Of a stretch of 64,000 nucleotides of DNA, positions 46,451-54,122 are shown piece by piece; position 1 is the first letter of the stretch, and every line of letters begins with the position of its first letter. The notes below the pieces were generated by a model, which did not search any database, had not been told where the DNA came from, and was given only the letters and a program-made list of their open reading frames with translations. Source of the stretch: UBA8437 sp964646205 (GTDB lineage Bacteria > Planctomycetota > Planctomycetia > Planctomycetales > Planctomycetaceae); assembly GCA_964646205.1 (NCBI GenBank), contig CAZYAZ010000010.1, positions 1 through 64,000 of the forward strand. The letters are read 5' to 3'. A program made the translations under genes and the position numbers.

Positions 46451-49400
46451 GAATCTGACTCCAGCAGGCCCGGATCATCCGAATCATCTGGGTCGGAATC
46501 GTTTTCTTCGACCGTTTCATCAGGGCCCGGGTCCGGGCCTCGGTCTGGGTCGGGAACCTCGGGGACTGCATCAGCGGGCCCGGGATCGGCGTCACCACCG
46601 TCGTCCTCGCTAACCGGATCCACCTCCGTTGGCAGTTCTTCGGCAGCCTCTGAGGTTGACACTGGCTGGGCAGCCGTGGAGCTCGATTCGGCATCCGGAA
46701 CACGGTCCACTTCAACCGTGTTCCGCGAGAGAGTACTGGAAACCACCCCGGCGACTTTGCTGCCAACCGAACGTTGGAATCCAACCACCGCGGCCAACAT
46801 CCAGGCCGCCACCCCAAAACCGATGCCCCAACGCGCGGCCAACAGGGATTCCGCCACGCTGTCGGCGTAGGCCAATGACAGCAGCGAGACGACGAACGTC
46901 GCCACGAGCACAACACTCAATCGATTGCTCCACGGGGTCCACAACAGCACGCAGCCGATCGCAAAGATCGGGATGCTGATGCCCGCGGTCATCGAGGATG
47001 TCTCCCACCACGTCGCCGACAACGACGCGGCGCCGCCAAGATTTCCATAGACCGTCGCGTGACCCCGATCCCGACCGGGCAGATGGCCGAGCGAGGAGGT
47101 CCGTTTCTGCTTGTCGAACCAGCTCTCGAGATTTCCATGGTATTGCGACAGAAACACGAAGTGCTCGGGAACACCAACCAGCTTGTATTCCTGGGGAACG
47201 AACACCGCAGTCTTCAGTTCCTGGGTCACCACGGTTTTTCCATCAGATCCACTTTCGGACTCGACGCCCCCGATCACCGGCAGGTTGATGGTCTCGGTGC
47301 TGCCAAACCAACTGTCGAAAAACTTCTCCTGTGGCAGGTCGTAACGAATCGACAGAAAGAACTCCTCGTCGGCCCTGGTGCCGGCCACGTTGAACGAGTA
47401 AGCCGTCCAGCCATCAAGAGCCGTCTCGCCGTCTCCGGACTTCTCGACCGGAACACGCCGCAGATCGACAAAAACATCCGAGACGTTTGCCAGCGTGGGC
47501 AGGTCCACTCGTAGCCGCTGCCGTTGGCTACTCTTGAGGCGAAACCGGGCGCGGGCACTTGCGGTACCGTTCTTGTTGATCACCATCTCGATCAACGCAC
47601 GCGACACGACCGTCTCGACCACCTTCTCGGATTCGAACTTCCGCACGGTGACTTCGAGGCTGACCGGCTGCACGTGGAAACGAAATGCAGCCGATCCGTT
47701 CGTCGGCAACAACTTCAGTTCCCGCACGTCAATCAATTCCAGGCCGTCAAGATCACCGTCACCGGGCAGGTCAATCCCCAGCGCGTCGTCTTTTTTCACC
47801 ACGACCTCGCCGGTGATGTTCTGGTTGTCGAGATCCAGTGCCCGTGGTGGCTGAACCAGTACCTGGCGGTTTGCCATGGCCCCGGATTCCTCCTCGTCGG
47901 CCGTTTTCAGATCCCAACTGACATCGAACGCCACCGGCCCGGTCAATTCCTGCTGCATCACGATCGTCCAGGTCACCCATCCTTCCTCGGCTTCGCCGGA
48001 GGTCTTTTCTCGGATTGGCACCGGTACCGGGGCGGCCCCGGCAACGCGTGACGTGACAATCTGTGGCTCCTGGCCGATCGACTCGGGCACCTGGATCCGG
48101 AACGTGTCCGTTCCGGCGTACTCCACAGAGAAAATCACCTTCGAATCGACCTCGACCACCTGCTGCTTAGCATTCGCGGTGGTGGCAACGGTGGCCGACA
48201 GCCTGGTCGGACGTCGACGCGTGGTCACCGGAAGAGCCAGTTTTCGGTTGGCGTCCTGGGTCGGATACGCCGTGTACTGCCAGGCGCTGGCCAGCCGTGC
48301 ACGGCCGACCGAGTTCCCAGCCCCACCGCTTCGATCGGGCTGGATCCCCGTCAGTTTCTCCTCATCGGTAATCACCTCAAAGGCGTCCGGAGCATAGACG
48401 GTGACCGTTCCGTCCTCGCGGACAACCTCCCGGGGCTCGATGACCGGCAACGACACATCGAACGTCTCGGCCTCGCCGTCGAACGCCTGGTGGGCGTTGA
48501 TCGTCAGGTTCAAAACTCCCTGTCGACGTTGAGCCAACACCACGGTCAGCAGACGTGTCTGCTTCTCGAAAGTGTGCTCCTTGTAACCGTCACCGGTGAC
48601 TCCGTCGAGCACGAGTCCCGGGGGCAACACCAGTTTCCATTCGAAGACACCGGCCCGCTCGACGGTGTACTTCAGCTTGGCCAACAATCGCAGTTCGTCA
48701 TCGCGGAAGACCAACCGGGTGACCTGATCGACGGTGACCCGTGGCTGCACCGGTTCGTAGGACACCCGGAGATCAAACCGCGGGCTGAAATACTTGTACG
48801 ATCGTCCTCCTGGTCGACGGATCGACTGAAACACCTCTCCGGGTTCGATCCGGACCAGCCCTCTTGGTGGAGTGACGTTGAGCGTGAGGTCCGATCCGTG
48901 GGTCAAAACAACCTGTCCGCTTTCCCGGACGGCATCCAGAGAATGAATTCCGTTGATCGTCATTCCAGCATCATCGATCGTCGACTTGTCGATCCCCGCC
49001 GTGTCGACACCCGAGACCGCGAACGTCTCGCCCATGGCTGGAGCCGGACGTTCGGTGTGCACCTCGAGTATGAACTTGCCCCGGACTGCCCCGATGAACT
49101 CGACGGTGACCACCTGCCGTTTCTCCTCTTTCACCGGCGTCCACTTGCGAATCTTGGCCTGGGTCGAAGCCACGTCCAGGATCCGATGTCCCGGTGGAAC
49201 AGCAATCCGCAACTGGGTCAATTCGCCACGCAGTACCTCGTGGTGCAGGAACACGTCGGTGTGAACCAGGCCATCGCGAACCGAGATGTGCTGGTAATTG
49301 GACACGCTGGTCAACAAATCCATGTCGGGCTTCTGACCGACGCGGGGGTACCACAATGCCGAGATCTTCGGCGTCGCTCCCAGGCGGGCTCGCACGCGGG

Positions 49401-50285
49401 TGCGTCCTGCGGCCGCCTTGACCGGCAGGGCCACCAGCCGCGGTGTCAGATCAACAGCCTGTTGAGGGCGAGGCACCGACAACTCGAACGTCGTCATGCC
49501 CACGGTCGGGCAGTCGAATTCGAATGAATGACCGTCGGCCGAGGCACGAATGCGAGCTGTCAACTCCAGCGTCACGGCGTGAGTGCCTGCCTCGGGAAAA
49601 AGCAATGAGTACCGACCGGCACCCGTGCCGCGGAGCAGCACCTGGACAGCCTTGCCATCACGCGTCGCGGTCACGCGACCGATCGCCGCCTGGCCAAACT
49701 GGATCGGGATCTCCGACCAACTCTTGCCCAGCACCTGCACACTCAGGGTCGCCGTGATCCGTGCCAGATTCTCATCGACTGTGGCAACGTAATCGGCCTG
49801 GGTGATCACTCCCTCAACCGGAAGCCCCTTGGCGTTTCTGTCAGCGGCACCGGCTCGTTCCCACAGTCTCAGATACTCCATGTAGGGCAGGAATACCGCC
49901 GAGGGGTGTTTGTCGAGAACGGACTTGAGATCCCGATAGGGTACGTAGATCCACTGCTCGAATTTTGCTGCCGGTTGGGCTGCCGGTTGGGCTGCCGGTT
50001 GGGCTGCCGGTTGGGCTGCCGNNNNNNNNNNNNNNNNNNNNNNNNNNNNNNNNNNNNNNNNNNNNNNNNNNNNNNNNNNNNNNNNNNNNNNNNNNNNNNN
50101 NNNNNNNNNNNNNNNNNNNNNGCTGCCGGTTGGGCTGCCGGTTGGGCTGCCGGTTGGGCTGCCGGTTGGGCTGCCGACTTCGTGGTCGTTTCCTGTCCCA
50201 ACAGCGGACTGATCACTCCGAGAACCAACGCTGCCACGGTCATGTGGCTGAACGCGAGACCAACCGCCTTCTTGGTAAAACGCAT
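46447..50285 (-). CDS. Large secreted membrane protein with one copy of the same module; interrupted by assembly gap
   Basis: About 1,280 aa across a 100-N gap. N-terminal signal peptide (residues about 2-31 from ATG 50285, cleaved near L-G-Q-E), then an (Ala-Ala-Gln-Pro)n repeat that contains the gap. The module opens at W-I-Y-V-P-Y-R-D-L with Y-M-E-Y-L-R-L-W and is beta-rich for ~1,000 residues. Four or so TM helices follow (DNA about 46780-46990) and an acidic Asp/Pro/Glu/Ser tail of ~70 residues. The reading frame upstream of the gap does not match that downstream at the nominal gap size; translating straight through gives a nonsense N-terminus starting at 50436. A G-rich ribosome-binding site precedes ATG 50285; ATG 50303 is the alternative. 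Confidence 0.78.
49967..50176 (-). repeat. 12-bp tandem repeat (coding Ala-Ala-Gln-Pro) containing an unresolved gap
   Basis: The unit GCTGCCGGTTGG (plus strand) occurs 4 full times plus 7 bases on each side of the N-run (49967-50021 and 50122-50176). All visible copies are identical, which implies recent expansion or homogenisation and explains the assembly break. True copy number is unknown. Confidence 0.95.
50022..50121. other. Assembly gap (100 N) inside the AAQP repeat
   Basis: Exactly 100 N, a conventional unknown-size gap. The frame on either side is restored only if the real length differs from 100 by a non-multiple of three; with 12-bp units the true distance should keep the AAQP frame. 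Confidence 0.98.
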
Positions 50286-50580
50286 CCCGACATCCCCCTG
50301 CATCTCTTCTCACCAACACCGGCCCACGACTGTGGCGTACCGAAAGGCGACCACCTGTTTCGCACCAACAGCGTGCGAACCAAATGGAAACCTGTAGTGA
50401 TTTTGTGGTTTGGGAAACCGTGGTAAGGAAATCCAACTGCCAACTTACTTTAGGATGCTGACACCCTTCCAGATGTTGCAGCGAATTCTCAATTTTTCCA
50501 GATCCGTTTCACATCACCGGCGTTGGCCTGAAACGGTTATACCGATTTCCCGACACGGTCCCGTCCCGCGCCAAGCCAAA
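50286..50580. other. Intergenic region upstream of the giant-protein operon
   Basis: No gene seen. It holds the 5' leader of the giant-protein operon, the promoter of which I could not place with confidence. One notable structure, a perfect 7-bp inverted repeat with 7-base loop (TTCGCAC-CAACAGC-GTGCGAA), lies at 50359-50379. Confidence 0.5.
50359..50379. promoter_or_regulatory. Perfect inverted repeat in the leader of the giant-protein operon
   Basis: TTCGCAC and GTGCGAA flank a 7-base centre, 74 bp before ATG 50285. It could be an operator or an RNA hairpin; no T-tract follows on the minus strand, so it is not a typical terminator for the ParA gene upstream. Confidence 0.3.
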
Positions 50581-51399
50581 TCACGCAGCCTGGCCGAGTT
50601 GCCGAACCGACTCGCCGGCGATCACTTCATCGACGAGCCGCCCGTAATCAGCCGCGCCGTTGCATTCCGGGTCGTAATCGAAAATCGATTGCCCGAAACC
50701 GGCCGCCTCGGCCAACCGGATGTTGCGGCGGATTCGCGACTCAAAGAGAGTCGCGGTGGCCCAGGGGGCATGGGGGTCACTGGCGGTAAAGAATGCTGCC
50801 AGATCGTCGCTGATGTCGGCTGCCAATCTCGTGCCTGTCTCGAACAAGCACAGGACGATCCCGGTGACCTTCAGGTCACGGTTGAGTCGACGGGTGACCA
50901 GCGCCGTCGTCTCGAGCAGTTTTGAGAGTCCCTGGAGAGCAAGAAAATGTGGCTGCAAGGTGATGAAAACCTCGCGGACGCCAGCCAGCGCATTCACCGT
51001 GAGCACGCCCAGGGACGGCGGACAGTCGATCAGGCAATAATCCAGTGGGCAACTGTCTTGGAGTTCATCGATTTTTCCACGCAAGATCGTCTCGCGTCCG
51101 ACTTCTCCGGCCAACTCCTGTTCGATCCCCGCCAGGTCAATGTTGCCGGGAACGACCCACAATGACGGAGCCACCTTTCGACGGATTTCGGCCAAACTCC
51201 GTCGACCGAGCATGACGTCGTAGAGACTCGGAGTACCTGCCGGCGCCTCAACACCGAGATGCAGTGCAGCGTGGGCCTGGGGGTCCAGGTCGATCAGGCA
51301 AACACGTCGTCCAGCGGCGGCCAGGCCGGCGGCCAGGTTGACGCTGGTGGTCGTCTTGCCGACGCCCCCCTTCTGATTCATCACCGCGATGGTCCGCAA
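50581..51399 (-). CDS. ParA/Soj-family ATPase (orphan)
   Basis: 272 aa. Deviant Walker A K-G-G-V-G-K-T-T (Lys10 and Lys15), switch D-L-D-P-Q-A (about 37-42) and Walker B-like L-I-D-C-P-P-S-L (about 122-129) define a ParA/MinD-type ATPase. No ParB or parS-like site lies beside it, so it more likely positions a protein complex or works with a distant ParB than acts as a plasmid partition protein. ATG 51399 begins right at the first strand. It is separated by 81 bp from the upstream small helical gene on the same strand. Confidence 0.85.
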   Translation of the reverse strand: MRTIAVMNQKGGVGKTTTSVNLAAGLAAAGRRVCLIDLDPQAHAALHLGVEAPAGTPSLYDVMLGRRSLAEIRRKVAPSLWVVPGNIDLAGIEQELAGEVGRETILRGKIDELQDSCPLDYCLIDCPPSLGVLTVNALAGVREVFITLQPHFLALQGLSKLLETTALVTRRLNRDLKVTGIVLCLFETGTRLAADISDDLAAFFTASDPHAPWATATLFESRIRRNIRLAEAAGFGQSIFDYDPECNGAADYGRLVDEVIAGESVRQLGQAA

Positions 51400-51480
51400 C
51401 GGCTCGTCTCGTTCGACACACGACTCCCATTCTCAAGCCATGGGAGTATATCCGCGGGGTTGCAACCGCGCGAAGATGAC

Positions 51481-51867
51481 TTAGGCCGCCCCGATCTGGC
51501 GCCCCTCCACGAGGAGTTCCTCGAGACGGGTGACACAGAGATCAATCGAGTGAACCGCCTGGACGAAATTGGTGTGTGTCGATGCCAACGGAGCGTCCTT
51601 GCGAAATTGTTCGGTCGCACGTCGCATGCGACCGATTTTCTTGCCCAGCATCTTGACGTACCCGGCCGGATCATGCAGCCGGGTCTCCAGGGCTCGCGAG
51701 GTGTCGAAGACAGCTCGCACCACGCCCATCAACTCCGGAAAATCCTCGACCTCCTCGCTGTGCTTGACGAACGTGCGAACCATCCAGGCGTGAGCCATCA
51801 CGTCCTGGCATTCGCCCACAAGTCCGGCCAAACGATCTTCGGTCACCACGGTGTCACTCGTCTTCAC
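51481..51867 (-). CDS. Small helical protein, unknown
   Basis: 128 aa, not recognised. Predominantly helical, with a His/Glu/Asp-rich first half (H-A-W-M-V-R-T-F-V-K-H) and a basic central part (K-K-I-G-R-M-R-R). No signal peptide or membrane helix. Its start lies 14 bp inside the apt gene, so it is probably translated from the apt mRNA. Confidence 0.6.
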   Translation of the reverse strand: MKTSDTVVTEDRLAGLVGECQDVMAHAWMVRTFVKHSEEVEDFPELMGVVRAVFDTSRALETRLHDPAGYVKMLGKKIGRMRRATEQFRKDAPLASTHTNFVQAVHSIDLCVTRLEELLVEGRQIGAA

Positions 51868-52402
51868 TGTAAGTCATCAACGTGGTCACCTCGCATCCGG
51901 CAAGTGCCTCACGGCCACCCAACCCCTCCAGTTCGATCACGACCGCACACCCGACCACCTCCGCACCCGCCTCGACCAGCAAGCGATTGCATGCGGCCAC
52001 AGTGCCACCGGTGGCCAGCAAGTCATCTACAACCAGCACACGGTCACCAGGTCCGACGGCATCGGTGTGAACCTCGAGAGTGTCCTCACCATATTCGAGC
52101 TGGTAGGAATGCGAGCGGGTCTCGTGTGGCAACTTGCCTGGCTTTCGAACCGGCACAAAGCGAGCATCCAGTGCCAGGGCCAGTGGAGCTCCGAAAAGAA
52201 ACCCCCGCGCCTCGACACTCGCCACCACGTCGATCCGCCCGTGCTGAATGGCCACATCGGCCAGCCGCCCAATGACCTCAGCGTACGCTCTGGGCGAGGC
52301 CAGCAATGGTGTGATATCACGGAAACGGATGCCCGGCACCGGAAAATCGGGGATGGTGCGGATATGGGACTTGAGGTCCTGGTTCTCAGTGCTGTCAGTC
52401 AT
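51854..52402 (-). CDS. apt: Adenine phosphoribosyltransferase
   Basis: 182 aa, standard length. The PRPP-binding motif V-L-V-V-D-D-L-L-A-T-G-G-T (about 122-134) is intact. The N-terminal I-P-D-F-P-x-P-G-I-x-F-R-D-I-T-P-L-L block and the E-A-R-G-F-L-F-G segment are typical of Apt. It salvages adenine to AMP. Its ATG overlaps the stop of the kinase gene (TGATG). Confidence 0.95.
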   Translation of the reverse strand: MTDSTENQDLKSHIRTIPDFPVPGIRFRDITPLLASPRAYAEVIGRLADVAIQHGRIDVVASVEARGFLFGAPLALALDARFVPVRKPGKLPHETRSHSYQLEYGEDTLEVHTDAVGPGDRVLVVDDLLATGGTVAACNRLLVEAGAEVVGCAVVIELEGLGGREALAGCEVTTLMTYSEDE

Positions 52403-53622
52403 CAGCGTTCATCCTCGGTTTCAGCCAACCCCCGTCGGGCCTCGGTGACCGCATCCTGGAACCGGGCATCTCCAGCATACAAATCAAGAATACTGTGCCA
52501 AACCCGACGTGCTTCCTCAATCCGGCCACCCTTTTGGGCCAAACTGGCTCGCTCGATGGCGACGGCCGCCAACCCCGCCTCGCCCGGTTTGTCGGGCAAC
52601 TCCACTCGCCACTCCTCCAGCAAGCCGCGAGCCACCTCCGCTTCCGATTCCCATCGGGGCTGTCCATTGACCAATTCCAGTACCGACTCGAGGATTCTAA
52701 TCGCCCGGGGCCGGTCCCCCAGACGCTTGTATTCACGGGCCAGCCGCAGGAATCTTGTCACCTCGCCCGAGTCACCCACCTGCAGTCGTCTCGTGGGCCG
52801 TGACCGCGATTCGATCGACAATTGCTCGATCCGTTGCAGGTACGGTGCCACCCTCTCGTCCCACGCCCCGGGATCTTCAGCCACCAGTGGAGACAGGTAC
52901 TTGTCGCGGGCGGTCCGCCAGTCGGGCTCGGCCAACTCCAGCAATCGCACTCCCTCGGCAAACCGCTCTTCGGGACTCATCCGGCCCTGCGACCACATCA
53001 GCATGGCAATCGCAACCACCAGGACCAGGGCCAACAACAGTCCGGATGTGCTGCTCCAAAAACCGCGCCAGGGCCCCCGCTGCATCTGGCGTTCGATCTC
53101 GAACTTCATCAAGTCCCTGGCCAGGGTCGCGTTGCCCAATCCACCNNNNNNNNNNNNNNNNNNNNNNNNNNNNNNNNNNNNNNNNNNNNNNNNNNNNNNN
53201 NNNNNNNNNNNNNNNNNNNNNNNNNNNNNNNNNNNNNNNNNNNNNTGAGCCGACTTCAGTGCCCGGCACACCTGGACCGAAATGTCGATCACCACCTCCC
53301 ATCCCAATCGCTTGACCCGTCCCAACCGCCGGGTCAAGGTCTCACCCTCGACCAACTCCATCGCGTAGTAGTAGGTGCCGTCGTGCTCACCGCTGTCGAG
53401 AAACCGGACGATGTGCGGGTTGGTCAACTTCTGCAACGATTCAATCTCACGACGGAACCGCTCGACCAAACCCGGTTCACGCGCCATGGTCGCCGAGAGC
53501 ACTTTGACGGCTACCAACTCCGACGACTCGGTGTGAATGGCCCGGTAGACGGTCCCCATTCCGCCGGCACCCAGTTCCTCCTGGATCTGATACGGACCGA
53601 TCGTGTTCGGGAGTTCAGGCAT
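52402..53622 (-). CDS. Serine/threonine protein kinase with TM helix and TPR-like C-terminus, interrupted by assembly gap
   Basis: Hanks-type kinase N-lobe: G-A-G-G-M-G-T-V-Y glycine loop (about 18-26), A-V-K lysine (about 38-40) and the hinge M-E-L-V-E-G-E. The sequence stops just before the expected H-R-D-L-K-P catalytic loop at a 100-N gap. After the gap there is a juxtamembrane stretch, one TM helix (DNA about 53000-53060) and a ~200-residue helical, TPR-like extracytoplasmic region. The HRD, DFG and APE motifs are absent from view. A normal C-lobe needs ~150 residues, so the gap must be much longer than 100 bases. Not evidence of a dead kinase. Confidence 0.8.
   Translation of the reverse strand: MPELPNTIGPYQIQEELGAGGMGTVYRAIHTESSELVAVKVLSATMAREPGLVERFRREIESLQKLTNPHIVRFLDSGEHDGTYYYAMELVEGETLTRRLGRVKRLGWEVVIDISVQVCRALKSAXXXXXXXXXXXXXXXXXXXXXXXXXXXXXXXXXXGGLGNATLARDLMKFEIERQMQRGPWRGFWSSTSGLLLALVLVVAIAMLMWSQGRMSPEERFAEGVRLLELAEPDWRTARDKYLSPLVAEDPGAWDERVAPYLQRIEQLSIESRSRPTRRLQVGDSGEVTRFLRLAREYKRLGDRPRAIRILESVLELVNGQPRWESEAEVARGLLEEWRVELPDKPGEAGLAAVAIERASLAQKGGRIEEARRVWHSILDLYAGDARFQDAVTEARRGLAETEDER
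53146..53245. other. Assembly gap (100 N) inside the kinase gene
   Basis: Exactly 100 N. Coding frame happens to stay open across it, but the missing catalytic lobe shows the real interval is several hundred bases longer. Confidence 0.98.
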
Positions 53623-53735
53623 CGTGTTCGTCGGTGACTCAATTGCCCAGGAAATGCAAGACTGGCCGATTCGAGTCTATGGTGCAACAATTCCGACGGT
53701 CAACAAACCATCAGTCACTCCTCCCGGCTCGCTTC

Positions 53736-54107
53736 ATGACCACCGCAATCCTTCTCATCGCTCACGGAAGTCGACTCGAATCGGCCAACCGGGACCTGGA
53801 CTGGTTGGCCAACTCGCTGACACAACGTCGACCCGATGACAAGGTCCGGACCGCCTACCTGGAAATTGCCGAACCGGACATCCAGACGGCAGGCACACAG
53901 TGCGTCGAACAGGGAGCCACTCGGGTGCTGCTTGTCCCATTCTTTCTCTCACCTGGACGACATGCCACCAAACACCTGGCCGAACACCGCGACCGATTGG
54001 CCGACCGGTTCCCCGACGTCCACTGGGAATTGAAACCGCCCCTGGGACGGCATGACATGCTGGTCCAGGTGATCGAGGACCGGGTCGATGGCCCTGGAGT
54101 GGACTAG
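53736..54107 (+). CDS. CbiX/SirB-like sirohydrochlorin chelatase-family protein
   Basis: About 123 aa, the size of the short CbiX(S) form. The N-terminal L-L-I-A-H-G-S-R block carries the metal-binding His (about 10) and the P-F-F-L-S-P-G-R-H segment (about 68-76) the second. This class inserts Co2+ or Fe2+ (or Ni2+) into sirohydrochlorin for B12, siroheme or F430. A link to cobalamin is plausible because a B12-dependent ribonucleotide reductase is encoded 8 kb away, but no cob genes adjoin. ATG 53736 is chosen over upstream frames without similarity. Confidence 0.8.
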   Translation: MTTAILLIAHGSRLESANRDLDWLANSLTQRRPDDKVRTAYLEIAEPDIQTAGTQCVEQGATRVLLVPFFLSPGRHATKHLAEHRDRLADRFPDVHWELKPPLGRHDMLVQVIEDRVDGPGVD

Positions 54108-54122
54108 CAACGTCCGTCTCGC

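Noticed and set aside
49967..50176. Tandem repeat as a CRISPR array
   Set aside because: Units are 12 bp with no spacers and encode Ala-Ala-Gln-Pro inside a protein.
50286..50436. Extended N-terminus of the large membrane protein up to 50436
   Set aside because: It arises only by reading through the 100-N gap in the wrong frame; the other frame gives a proper signal peptide and continuous AAQP repeat.
50581..51399. Plasmid or integrative-element partition locus
   Set aside because: No ParB, replication, integrase or transfer genes; all neighbours are chromosomal housekeeping genes.
53146..53622. Pseudokinase or truncated kinase
   Set aside because: The missing HRD/DFG region coincides with an N-gap, so the lack is an assembly artefact and not a mutation.
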